NCBI RefSeq assembly: GCF_004664715.2
Contig: NC_051074.1
Location: 20,356,558-20,420,557, forward strand
Direction of reading: 5' to 3'
Source: Peromyscus leucopus
Lineage: Eukaryota; Chordata; Mammalia; Rodentia; Cricetidae
DNA length: 64,000 bases
Part shown: positions 11,340-22,997 of the stretch, in pieces
How positions within the stretch are numbered: position 1 is the stretch's first letter
Layout: each line of letters starts with the position of its first letter
The notes under the pieces: model-generated
What the model saw: the letters and a program-made list of their open reading frames with translations, nothing else
Databases searched by the model: none
Told to the model about the DNA's origin: nothing
Translations under genes and position numbers: made by a program

Positions 11340-11876
11340 TTCTATTTTTCTTTCCTGGGGAGATCTGTGTATCAGGCTTTCCTTTTTGGCCCACCAACCA
11401 GCTTCCAAATCATTACAGAGACTTATTAGTTTTGAATGCTTGGCCTTAGCTTAGCTCTTATTTCAATCTCTTTCTCTACGTTTTGCCTCTGGGTTTTTTG
11501 CCTTTCTTTCTGAATGTCCCACTGTGTCTGTTGGCTGGCCTGTATGTGTCCCTCTCTTTGTCCCTTGTTCTCCCCTCCCTCTTCTTTCTCCTCTCAGCCT
11601 AGATTCTTCCTCCTATGTTTTCTCTCTGCCTGCCAGCCCTGCCTATCCTTTCTCTGCCTAGCTATTGGCCGTTCAGCTCTTTATTAGACCAATCAGGTGC
11701 CGTAGGCAGGCACGGTGAAACGGATGCAGCACATCTTTATATGATTAAACACACATCATTACATCATTAAACAAATGCAGCAGAAACAAATGTAACACAC
11801 CTTTACACAGTTAAAGTAATATTCTGCAGCATAAACAAATGTAACACATCTTTACATAGTAAAATTTTCCACAGCA
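11340..11876 (-). mobile_element. Solo ERVK-type LTR in L1, TSD TATCTA
   Basis: A 537-bp element flanked by perfect TATCTA (11334-11339 and 11877-11882). Its left end TTCTATTTTTCTTTCCTGG aligns with the TGTAGCTAGAGTTTTCTTGCCTGG-type start of the LTR at 9777, so the expected TG has mutated. The right end is CCACAGCA. It is longer than its relatives because of an internal duplication with ACAAATGTAACACA-type units (11700-11860). It separates the ORF2 end from the 3' UTR of the host L1. Confidence 0.8.
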
Positions 11877-12591
11877 TATCTATCCGCCCAATCCCTTACT
11901 CTGTTCCTAACTTCTGTGGTTCTATGGAGTATAGCTTAGTTGGTTAATGACTTAACACCTATATATACATATAATCAAATATGTACCACATCTGTCTTTC
12001 TGGGTCTGGGTTACCTTACTCAGGATGATTTTTTTCTAGTTCTGTCCATTTACCTGCAAATTTCATGATTTCATTTTTTTAAACAGCTGAATAGTACTCC
12101 ATTCTGCAAATGTACCATATTTTCATTATCCATTCTTCTGTTGAGGGACATCTAGGTTATTTCCAATATCTGTTATAAATAGAGCAGCAATGAACATGGT
12201 TGAGCAAGTGTCTCTGTGGTAGGATGAAGTGTTCTTTGGGTATGTGCCCAAGAGTGGTGTAGATGGTTCTGGAGGTAGATGGATTCCCAGCTTCCTAAGG
12301 AACCTCCTCTGATTTCCATAGTGACTGTACAAGTTTGTACCTTTGCCAGCAACAGATCAGTATTTCCCCTACTCCACAGCCTCATCAGCATCAAAAGTCA
12401 CTTGTTTTATTGATCTTAGCAATTCTGACAGGTGTAAGATGAAATCTCAAAGTAGTTTTGATTTGCATTTCCCTGATGGCTAAGGATATTGACCATTTCT
12501 GTAAGTGTTTCTTGGCTATTTAAATTTCCTTTTTTGAGAATTCTCTGTTTAGAATTTTATCCCATTTTTAAATTGGATTATTTGTTTTCTT

Positions 12592-12754
12592 TTTGTTTGT
12601 TTGTTTATTTTTCCAGACAGGGTTTCTCTGTGTAACTTTGGCGCCTTTCCTGGAACTCACTCTGTAGTCCAGGCTGGCCTCGAACTCACAGAGATCCGTC
12701 TGCCTCTGCCTCCCGAGTGCTGGGATTAAAGGCATGCGCCACCACCACCCAGCC
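12592..12754 (-). repeat. B1 SINE inserted in L1 ORF2, TSD TTGTTTTCTT
   Basis: Full-length antisense B1 (CCAGACAGGGTTTCTCTGTG ... GGGATTAAAGGCATGCGCC) flanked by TTGTTTTCTT at 12582-12591 and 12755-12764. The 'ctttggcgcctttcctgga' middle is the cricetid-style variant. Confidence 0.95.
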
Positions 12755-15100
12755 TTGTTTTCTTGATATCTAGTCTTTTAAATTCTTTATACATTTTGGA
12801 TATTAGCCTTCTATCAGATGTATAGTTAGTAAAAATCTTTTCTGATTCTGTAGGCACTACTTTATCCAAATGATGATGTCCTTTGCCATATAGAAGCTTC
12901 TCAAGTTTCATGAGGTTCCATTTATTAATTGTGGATCTTAGTGCCTGTGCTAATGGTGTTCTGTTGAGAAAGTCTCCCTGTACCAATGAGTTCAAGGCTA
13001 TTTCCTAATTTCTCTTCTACTAGGTTCAGTGTACCTGGTTTTATGTTGAGGTCTTTGATCTGTTTGGATTTGAGTTTTGTACAGGGTGATAAGTATGGGT
13101 CTATTTGCATTCTTCTATGTACAGTCATCCAGGTTGACTAGTGGTATTTAAGATGTTGCAGGAACATATATTTTTATAAAGGGGTAAGAGTTCTCATCTT
13201 TGGAGACAATCATGTACGAACTGCTCATGTATCCTCCATATAAGAAAACAAACTCACCCTACAAGATGTCTGAAGTCTCATTCCATTATAATAGTGCCTC
13301 AAATTGTCCATCTTTATCATGTCTAACACAGCTCATTTATATGGCTTGGCAGCTGATGGTGGCTTATTTCTGCCAGTATAATTATGTCACAATAATTTCA
13401 TTCAATTATAATGTCATTGATAGTAGAAACTATTTCTACTATTAATAATTATTGTATTCCAATTAAAAATTAATAATAAAAAGTAATGGCATTGGGATTC
13501 TTTCATTTTCATTCATATATATTTCTTTAACTTACTGTGACCACTGTGCCTGTTTCTTTAATGTAGTGAGTATACATTATCAAGATTTATTCAGATATAT
13601 CTAATTGTTGGTTGAGGAGACTATTAAACATCAGACACTAATATGCATAAAACATGTACTGTGTTCCATGTCCTGGTACAGTTTTCACTTTTATGTCACA
13701 TTTTGTATTGGAAGGTAGGATGCCAGAGTGCTTTCTAATAAAGTTAGTACAAATAAAATAACAATCCGACAGAGATTTGGACTGTGTAACTAATCATTTC
13801 AGATGTTAGAGTTTCATATTATGAGACATGAAAGATTTTAGGCTTCATCTAACTACTGCATTTTCATGAAGTTAACACCCTTAAGCTTACATTTTGGAAG
13901 AGTCTTCAGGACAAAGGTGTGTAAAAGCTATCTACAGATGTCTGAGTGTGTTCACCTCATCAGATTGGTTTTCACACTCAGTACTTTGTTGTTGTGATTG
14001 ACATCGAGTGTTTCTGTATCTATGAGGAGTTCCTCTGCCATAGATGCCTCCTGGGTGATGGGACTCCTGCTTCTGATGACTCGTGTGTTCACGTGCTGTG
14101 TCACTGATATTTTGTACACTGAGTGAGAATGCACTCAAGAAAATGTCTGATATAGCTAACCAGGTGTGTAAGTGTAGAACCAAGTTTTCATCCTTATTTT
14201 TGCTTTGTAAATGGGATATCTAGGGAATTTCTACTTACACCTGACATTTTTATCTGTTACGGCATCTATTACTATTTCTTGTTGTAGAATAGAATTGGCG
14301 GAAGCATCTCCAGTTTACAAATGTAACTGAGACTTCATGACTGGAACTGAGGTTGCTCTAGTCCGAGATGTCTATCTCAGGAGAAGAGATACGTGCAGAG
14401 GGAGCTGGCCTAATGCTCGACTGAGGGAAGATGGAAGATTGTTAGCAGTGATAATAAAGACTAGAGACCACTTATGGACCATCATTCTTTAAACTCAGAT
14501 TCTGTGTGCTGGTATAGAGCTGGAGAGCTTGTATAGAAATGCCTTCAATTGGTTAGCAGTGTGTAACACCAGGAAGTTCAATAGTTTGCTTCCCTAAAAA
14601 TGGTGCATCACATTTCAGAAGTTTATCCTAGGGGAATTCAAGGCTGTCATAGAGAACATGAATGAATCAGAACTCGATGCCTGAGACCTTCCACAGTTTC
14701 TGAAAGCAACTCAAATACTTTTTCCTTTCAAAACTATTTCTTTTGTTCATTCATTTTTGTTTTTGTTTTGTGGGAGAATTGCTGACTGGTCGGACTAGAG
14801 ATTCTGAAAACTAGAAAAGCTGAGGTCATCTAGTACAGGTCTCTAAGTACAGTAGCACAGTGCTTGATAAATCTCTGTTAGATTGAAGCCTGAGTTCATA
14901 GACTCTCCTGAGATGCCTTTCTGTTTAAATATAATTTGAATGTAAAAGCATGTGCATGCTTATACCTATTCTATCTGCATTGTTTTGTTAATTTTGATTT
15001 TTTCAAGATAGTGCTTAACCAGTTCTCTGTTTTCATCTTGCCTATATAGTCTGTTGAAATATTTTTAGAATATACCTGAAGGAGCAAATAGAATATAGAA

Positions 15101-15119
15101 CTCAAAAAAAAAAAAAAAA
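15101..15119. repeat. poly(A) run
   Basis: A run of about 18 A after AGAACTC. No SINE or LINE body that I recognise is attached. Confidence 0.8.
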
Positions 15120-16669
15120 TCACCATAGGGCCTAAGGGAACTGGAAGCATGTACAGCATGTACCTGCAACATGCATTTTGCCCAATTTTTTAGGGAAACA
15201 AAAGTTTTGACTCTGCTGTTCCCACGATGTTCTCCTCATCCTTCCTATTCTATTAGGAAGACAGACATCAAGAGTCATGAATATTAATTTCTGAAATATT
15301 GTTTCAACCTCTTGTTGACTTAGATGAAGTAACATCTATTGTATTAATGGAAGAATGATCCTTCCAGTTTACACGCTGGCTGACCAGGGGCCCTGAGACT
15401 CTCAGTTTCCTCTCAGTGTTCATGAGAACAGAACGATCTCAGGAGCATTGACAGTGAACCCATCGCTGTAGTCCATCCACACACTACAGAGCTGGTGGAA
15501 TGGAAGGAAAGCTCTCTGACCCAGCAGTTGGAAGAGAATACAAGGTGTAAGTCCCTAGAGACAAATATGAGATTAACCCCTTTTCTGTTTCAGGACATTT
15601 ACCCCCATGCCTTTGAAAGTCAGGAGATGCTCTTTTAAGGCTCTTAGGAATTAGACACCCCCCACTTTCCCTTCCTCAAATCTCAGTTAACCAACCAGTC
15701 CTTGTCCGGGCCCGTGGTGCTTGGAGGCGTAGTGCCTCTCTTTTCTTCTAGGTTTAGAGTTGTCTGATTATCATGAATCAGCCACTTATTTCCAAACCAC
15801 ATTTTATTGTTATTTTTCTTTTATGACTTTGTTAATTTTTATGAAACTAATAATTTATAGAAAAGAGCCTCTTTTATATTAAGTTGTTTGTTTTGGAAAG
15901 AGTCCAAGAAACGGAATCACTGAAGAATATTGGTCAAATGGGCTGTGTAAGATATGGAGAGAAATCATAAAAGATAGAAGCAATCTGTCATCAGATTGCT
16001 CAATATGTAAGTTCTTAGTGTATTATCCAAGCTTAACACCACAGGTGATTTATGTGTATTTGGTTATGCAGAAAGTAATGTATTAAACATCAATTAGTAG
16101 TCTCATTATAAAAGCAAAGGTTTTGTGGTAACATCAGCATATTAGACTATGTTGCAGGTTTGTGTGTTTTATGGTAAAGTAAAATGTGGAGAATAAACAT
16201 GCTTCCCTGAACAGTCCCCTGCTTATACCTACAGGTCAGCTTTAACTCTGATTTGACAGATCCATTGCCCACCTTGCTCACATTGGTCAGAGTGCTTTCA
16301 CGGAGTGTATTTTTGTAATGAATCGGAAAACTGAATCTGCCAGAAATAAACTAGTTAGAAACAAGTTGAGACTGATGGTAGATCAATGATCAAGGGAAGT
16401 GTTTGCTCAAGGAAAATTGCTGTTGTTGGCAGCCCAGGCCAGAAGATTACTGTGATGGTCGGCACTCCATTTGTTCAGAGTGCCTGAGCTGAGTGGAAAG
16501 ACTGAATGCCAATCGGGCACAGCCATCTTGGATGCTAGCCTTCTGGGAACTTGATGTTCCCAGGATCTGCCTGAGAGCTGGCTATATTCCAGTCTCTCTC
16601 TCTCTTCTTTATATCCTTCATGAACCTAACATGATGATCTAGTCTTCTTTCTTTTTGCCCTCGCTGTAC

Positions 16670-16790
16670 TTTCCCCAGGCTAAAGTATTAACTCCATGAG
16701 GGCAGAGGGTGGTTTGTTTTTGAATTCCCTGGCAGACACCTGACACATTGTAGGTTGCTCACAAATTCTTATCAGATGAACTCAGTCTAA
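16670..16790 (+). repeat. L2-like 3' end relic
   Basis: The order 'taactccatgagggcagaggg ... ccctggcagacacctgacacattgtaggttgctcacaaa' matches the L2 3'-end pattern 'ctccatgagggcaggg...cctggcacatagtaggtgctcaataaa'. Confidence 0.6.
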
Positions 16791-17912
16791 AAGAAGGCCT
16801 TCATCCAACAGCAATCAGAAGAAGAGACAGCCTCATGCCAGGAGAATAAGCGAATAGGAAGAAACTGTAGGAAACTCAGAAACTGCACAGTGTCCAGAAC
16901 TAGGCAACAAGAAGACATGGAACCCCAACTCACCTCCCAAAGGATTTGTTACTGAGGCCATTAGAGAAAAAGTAGCCACTTAGAATTCTTGAAGCTTGAG
17001 CTTTGACCTCTAAGAAATGCATATCTTGTACTCAAATGGACATTAGATCTTTTAGCTGTTTTCTAAAAGGACCTCAATCTTGTCATTAAATTTGTCTTCT
17101 CTACCTTAAATGCCACTACTCTGCTGCTACTATCTGGGTGACTGAAACATATTGCTGAATAGGCAAAATAAAATTATGTGTATGAACTTAGTGGTGTAAG
17201 TTCCACCATTATCAGTGATTACAGTTGTATGCTACTTCCTTAGTTCAAACTCCATATTTTTCCATTGCCCTAAATATAAACTGTAGGGCATTTGGCAGGC
17301 CTTATATCTGCACTTTAGACTCTAGAATTGCTTCCTGCATCACTGTGGCCTGTCCTGTCTGCTGCAGGCTCTTAATAACTGCTCATTCTCAGAGATACTG
17401 TATTCTGTTACCTCTGGGTCCTCTCTGCTCGGAAACAGCTAGACTGCCATCAACAAAAAGTTTTCCCATCCATCTCAGCCACACTGACATGCCCTTTAAG
17501 ACTCAGCTTTTTGTTAAGATCATGTGGAGTTAGGGTTTGTGATCCACGAGAAAGAGATGTCACTCCACCTCCAGAGGTCCTACTCACCACATGCATGGTG
17601 TTCCTCTGAAGGGACTTGGTATAAGCCTGTTACAAGTAAGCCATTTCTAGTTCATTATCGTTGCCTGGCACCCAGGAGTCTCTGAGGAAAGCAGCCCTGC
17701 AGTGTCTATAAATTACACTGGAAGGAATCAGTCCTGCCAAAAATCAGGTGTGGAGATGAGCTGGCGTACTCTGGACAGAGCTTGCTTCTCAGCGCTGTGT
17801 GCCAAGGGAATAAACATCGTGAAAGATCTGAGAGGCTCATCAGTCAGAAAGGATTGATCAAAAGCCAGCATTTGCAGAGTGCTACATAAAGTTTAAAAAA
17901 TTTTAAATTACC

Positions 17913-18099
17913 GGCCGGGTGGTGATGGCACATGCCTTTAATCCCAGCACTCGGGAGGCAGAGCCAGGAAGATCTCTGTGAGTTCGAGGCCAGCCTGATC
18001 TACAGAGCGAGATCCAGGACAGGCACCAAAACTACACAGAGAAACCCTGTCTCGAAAAACCAAAAAAAGAAAAAAGAAAAAAGAAAGAAAAGAAAAAAA
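17913..18099 (+). repeat. B1 SINE, TSD TTAAATTACC
   Basis: Sense full-length B1 from GGCCGGGTGG to CTGTCTCGAAAAACC plus an A-rich AAAGAAA tail, flanked by a perfect 10-bp duplication (17903-17912 and 18100-18109). The low number of differences and the intact tail suggest a fairly recent insertion. Confidence 0.96.
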
Positions 18100-18940
18100 T
18101 TAAATTACCATAATATTTTTGTAATAATGGGATCAATGTAGAAGTAGTAACTTCTGGGGTTTTAGCTTAAGATTTTATTAAATTTTTCTTTTTAAATTCC
18201 TTGGGGAAAATAAAGATGATGTGTTTGAATTAAAGGAATTATGACTAGTAAAGTACGTAAGATGGACTTAGCATATAGGAAATGTTTAGTAAGTTAAACT
18301 AAAACTTGGAAGTGGGGATGGTGAAATACTAAAACAAAGTTACTTGTGTGACTTGACCAAGCAAAACTTGTCTGTTAACTAAACCCACTGCCCCTTGGAG
18401 TCACTTAACCAGGAGCAAATCCAGGTTTGAATTCCCTGCTTCATTCCCTGTATCCTCTGACTCTTCCATGAGTCTCAATCTGTGCTTTCCTGAAGGCTGT
18501 CTTGTGCTGTGTCTGTCTGTCCTGTCTGTGTGCATCTGCAGGGTGTTTCTCTGTCTGTGAGAGGTGTCTGTGTGTCTGTAAAAGGACTTGACTCAGTCTT
18601 TATTTAATACCACAGAAAGCATCACATGGGAAGGGAATGGGATGCTTTACAGAAATCTTCAGAGTTTTATAAGGGATTAGGTCACTGTCATTCAAATGAT
18701 CCCATCGGATTGATATTGTTTATAACCCATATCCATAAAGGGCTGCTTTCAACCTTTCTGGTGGATTTTAGGAAGTTGCTTTCAACTTCTGTATTTGCTG
18801 CTTTCAGCAAATGATGCACATGCATTGTCCGAGTTGGGACCATGGACAATGAGATTGCAGCTGTGCGTTGACTTCCGCTGTACAAGTTGATCACGTGGGA
18901 AATCTAAAGCAAGTACGATTGATCGCTACATTGTTTTCTT

Positions 18941-19180
18941 CTCTTTGAACCTTTTTGTTCCATTTGATTTGTTTTTATTCTGTGTGCATGGGGGTTTTGC
19001 CTGCACGTATGTCTGTGCACCACCTGTACATGGTACTCTCTGAGGCCGGAAGTCACAGATCCCCTGGGACCAGAGTTACAGATGGTTATGGGCTATCATG
19101 TGGATGCTGGGAATCAAAACCTGGTCCTCTGGAAGAGCAGCTTGCACTATAAACCGGTGAGGCGTCTCTCTAGTATCGGT
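18941..19180 (-). repeat. B3 SINE, 14-bp TSD TACATTGTTTTCTT
   Basis: Antisense B3: '...accagagttacagatggttatgggc..tcatgtggatgctgggaatca...cctctggaagagcag'. Both flanks carry TACATTGTTTTCTT (18927-18940 and 19181-19194), a perfect 14-bp duplication. Confidence 0.92.
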
Positions 19181-19838
19181 TACATTGTTTTCTTAAAGGT
19201 AAATTAAACAAACACTTTGAACACATTAGGATAGCAGTTTTAAGTCCTAAATCACCTCAGGGTGGACTACTAACTCAGCCTTTGAGGTTCCAGTCTCTTA
19301 GAGTGTAAGAGATTTTCACACTGTTGCATCACTACAGGTAAGGAACTTTGAAAACTAGAATCATTTTGGAGTCAGTGTTATCTTCTTAGATTATAGCTTT
19401 GGTACTTGTTGGTTTCCCTTTGTGACCTGATGTTGCCTCTTGTAAGTGTAATGCTTTATTTTGTATTGTGCTGAGCCTCTGTAACAGAAACTTACAGTGT
19501 TGTCACTAGAAAGAAGTTTGATTTTGTCCAATGAAGGAGCTTCGAAGTAGGCAGTTGAGGTCTCATGATATGTCCCCCGGTGTCATCAACAGTCTAGGCT
19601 CTTGTCACCTTCCAGCTCTGCCGCTTCCAGCTTATGGCTTTTCCTCTTGTAGGTCCCTGATAGTTCGGGCTTCTCCATCATCGAGTGTGCCATCCAACTA
19701 GAAAGTGATAAAGGATTTTCATTCAGTTGGAACATTAATAAATTGCTCAGAATCGCCACTTACTAGATTAATGACTTACTGATTAGAAGAATGCCATGTA
19801 GCCACCACTGGATAGGGAAATCAGTAGATGCCCATTTT

Positions 19839-19886
19839 GGTGGTGGTGGTGGTGGTGGTGGTGGTGGTGGTGGTGGTGGTGGTGGT
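19839..19886. repeat. (GGT)16 trinucleotide repeat
   Basis: Sixteen uninterrupted GGT units ending in a short GT run. The minus frame gives a polyhistidine artefact. Confidence 0.98.
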
Positions 19887-19894
19887 GTGTGTGT

Positions 19895-19962
19895 ATTGCT
19901 AGGGATTGAAGGATCTGTACATGCCAGACAAGTGTTCTACCACTGAACTGCATCCTTACCAA
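19895..19962 (-). repeat. ID-like SINE
   Basis: 'tgctagggattgaaggatctgtacatgccagacaagtgttctaccactgaactgcat' is the antisense of the tRNA-Ala-derived ID body (ATGTAGCTCAGTGGTAGAGTGCTTG...), quite diverged. Confidence 0.75.
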
Positions 19963-22379
19963 CATTTTGAATGTTTTTTTTTCCCCAAACTAGAACTCTT
20001 GCCAACTTGAAGCAAATTGGGTCTCTCTTTGCCGTAATTGCTGTTGGGCCAGCAGCTGCAGCTCCGGCTCGGGCTTGTTAACCAGATCAAACAGTGGCTG
20101 CCATCTAGATCGGCTCTTTCCCCAACACTGTTAACTGAGGTCCTGCATTGTAGACCATCAGATGTGCGGGGTAAATGAGCTTTTTGTACCGCTAGAAAAG
20201 TCTTAACAATTAGATCCCAAGACATCAGGTAGAAAAATAGTATTAAAAACTTATTAACGGAAATGAGAAATTTCATTTTATTCCAAAACTAAGACATAAT
20301 TGGATCCTGAAAAATTATGAATCAGGAAAGATATAAAGTAAAAGTCCATGAAATAAGAATAAATATCTCCTATTGGGACTCAGGGTATTCAAATATTAAG
20401 AAAATAAGATGTTTGTCCATAGTGACAGTCTCTTAGTACTAGGGCCATGGTGAAATAGAGTGTTACTCACACACAATCATCCTTTCAGAGGTAGGTCGCC
20501 TTGCATTCTCGGTGCAGTGGTGTAGGGGTGTGTTTTCTTGGTCCTCTGATTTCTAGAGTGTTACTCCCTCAGAACCCACACAATGTCTTTTTGCAGTGGT
20601 GTCTGAAATGGGATCTGCAGTGTGGAATGCTGGCAAAAGCCAGTCTCCATGGTTTTACTCGAAGCCTCCAGAGAGAAATATATTCATGAGAGTTGTTTTC
20701 TGTTTCTGTTTTTGCTTTGAATCTTAGGAAAGTAGTATTTATTCATGGCATAAAAGTGCAACATTTCTGAATGTTCAAGTCAAATATTATAAAAAAAAAA
20801 TCCTATACTGCATTAAGTGAGTTCTTTGTAGGTTTTTCCCACCAAATGAGTTATAAAAAGTCTCTTGATATTTTTTTCCCAGAGCATTTAGGATTTTGTA
20901 GATAAGAGGACAAAAAGAGTAGAGTTATAGCTTTGGAAAATTAAGACCTTGATTAAAATAATTAGCAACTTCGAGAGAGGAGAGACTGTCTGACACAGGA
21001 TGCACCTTACTGTTGTGAGTTGTGCCGAGTTCTAAGTACGCACTGTGCCTGCCATGTGTGGGCTTTCCCCCTGTTCGAGTTTCGGTCCCTTCAAAACCTG
21101 TTGAAGACCTTGTGACTCCAGAAGTTTGTGCCGGCAAAGCCCTGCCGATTCCTCTGCCCTGAACCTCAGTGCCGATTCCACTGCACTGTGGTTTGCAAGC
21201 ATGAAACACTCCAGCATTGACCTTCAAGTATTGCAAGGGTTCTCTGTGCCCCTCATGCTTGCTCATTATCAGAATTCATTGTTCAGTTTTTATTTTCTTA
21301 TTCCATTGTTGCAGTCCCTGAAATAATATTTCTTAGACAATTCTTCCATCAGGCAGTTTAATGTTTGCAATAGCTCACCTTAAACAAAGCAATTGTGAAT
21401 GGTATACATTTTAGCTGTCACTTAGAAGTTTGAAGCAAATGTTTTCTTGGTAGGGCACTATCTCCCTCTGGTTTTAAGTGGTGACAGTGTGGACTTTTCC
21501 TCCTTCATCCTTCTAAGGAATGTCATCTGAAACCGTGATGTTCACGTTGTCACTTGCATTTTAAAGGACTCACCTTGAGGTTTTACAATTAGCTGTGATT
21601 TCATTCCTTGGAACAAATTATTTTGTGTTTTACTTGTGGAAGTAATTAGATAGATTGCATTTAAAATGATGGTTTTGAGTTTTATTCCTTAAAATGTGAT
21701 GTCAATTATTTAAGTGTTCAAAGAATACCTGCTGAGTGGCCTTGTTAGTCTGTATTTTAATTGTCCTTTATTATGTTTTAGATCAAGCTTTCTTAACTAG
21801 CCATATGGTTCTAGTTTATTATCGGATTATGGTATAATTGATTAAGTTTGTACACATATGTTTTAGTTATGTGGTTGGTCTGATGAAATTAAAGTGATTG
21901 TTGGGACTCACAGCACTGTGCAACTTCCCATTAATAACTGTAAGCAGTGGGATGAGGAAATGGAGGGAAAATATGTACCTGGATATGTAGAATTATGATG
22001 AAGTATTCTGATCCTTCACGATATGAAGTCAGAATGAGCATAAATACCATACAATCCAGCAAAGAGTGTAGCAATTTCTATTTTTTTAGGATGCTTAGAA
22101 GTTTGTAACTGCACAGGACCTAAGAAAGACTCTAAGGAAGTCAGGTAGTGTCAGGGGTTGCTGGTACTGATTTTGGTCTGTCTGTCTGTCAGTCAGTGCT
22201 TTAAATTATTAGCACTTCTATTTCTGCTGTACTGAATTTTCTTTTACTTGCTAGTTGAAGGGAGAGGAACTTCAAGAATTTTAAACTTAAGTATGTGGAC
22301 TATGAGTGATTTTAAGTGTTCTTTGGGGGAGGATAAGGGGTTATTGATGATATATGACAGATCCCTTTGTCATGTTCTG

Positions 22380-22408
22380 TTTTTTTTTTTTTTTTTCTTT
22401 TTTTTTCT
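22380..22408. repeat. poly(T) run
   Basis: Interrupted T run of about 29 bases. The 200 bases that follow contain a CAGGTCTGC/CAGGTGTCC motif repeated at irregular spacing, but no retroelement body that I can name. Confidence 0.75.
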
Positions 22409-22782
22409 GGCTTCTCACACACTCAGTTCCTTGTAATTTCTAGCTTCTTGGAGATTCCTTCAGGTGTCCTTCAGTCCCTTCGGAGTCCCACAGGTCTGCC
22501 GGGTGTCCCTCAGGTCTGCTGGGGTTGTGAACACGAAGCAGTTAAGAGAAAGCAGTTGGTTCAGAGTGTAGAGTGGTGTGGCAGATTTTAAGGTCTTCCA
22601 TTTTTCTGAACCAGATTCTTTTTCCTTCTAAATGCAGATTAATAAAGCGCGCACACAAGAGGAGCAAGAGAAAGGAGTTTAGTGAAGGTATCCTCATCCT
22701 GAAAAAGTTGGGGAGGGAATTTAAATAAATAGACCCCTTTGGACTCACACGGTCTATCCCTATCGGAGAGTAGCCTTACTCT

Positions 22783-22809
22783 GTTTTTTTTTTTTTTTTT
22801 TTTTTTTTA
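22783..22809. repeat. poly(T) run
   Basis: About 27 T followed by AGG. No recognisable SINE, LINE or retrogene is attached. Confidence 0.85.
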
Positions 22810-22961
22810 GGCAAGAATATTATGTATGGAATTGGGCCACTTAGGAAGACATCCGTGGGTTTCATATTTGCTGTAGGTTCTTACACATGCTCAGAGCCAA
22901 CTGAGTAACTGGATGGTGTGTCTCTTTCTAAAGAGTATGTTCCTCCTCGGCTGTGACACCA

Positions 22962-22962
<1 letters not shown>

Positions 22963-22993
<31 letters not shown>
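22963..22993. repeat. (GT)n microsatellite
   Basis: About 15 GT units running into GCGTGCGCACACGTG, a short palindrome-rich end. Confidence 0.97.

Positions 22994-22997
<4 letters not shown>

Larger units (their letters stand above)
8540..13150 (-). mobile_element. Antisense Lx-type LINE-1, 3' half, with nested insertions
   Basis: Read on the minus strand, 13150 to 11883 is the C-terminal part of L1 ORF2 (recognisable runs such as STMFIAALFI and KIFTN-TSDR-LISKMYKE), carrying many stops and frameshifts. 11339 to about 8540 is the long 3' UTR typical of old muroid L1. The element is interrupted by a B1 (12592-12754), an ERVK-type LTR (11340-11876), an ORR1-like LTR (10384-10726) and a second ERVK-type LTR (9777-10162), plus expanded CA/GT/TTG runs. 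Removing these gives a continuous L1. The 3' terminus (poly-A) is not obvious, so the left limit is approximate. It cannot encode a working protein. Confidence 0.85.

Noticed and set aside
12126..13128. Minus-strand frames with reverse-transcriptase-like C-terminal runs
   Set aside because: These are fragments of a dead L1 ORF2, broken by stops, frameshifts and a B1 insertion; not a host gene.
19783..19965. Polyhistidine-containing minus-strand frame
   Set aside because: Translation of (GGT)16; no surrounding coding signal.
22380..22591. T-rich run followed by CAGGTCTGC repeats as a possible retrogene end
   Set aside because: No AATAAA complement near the T run and no target-site duplication.
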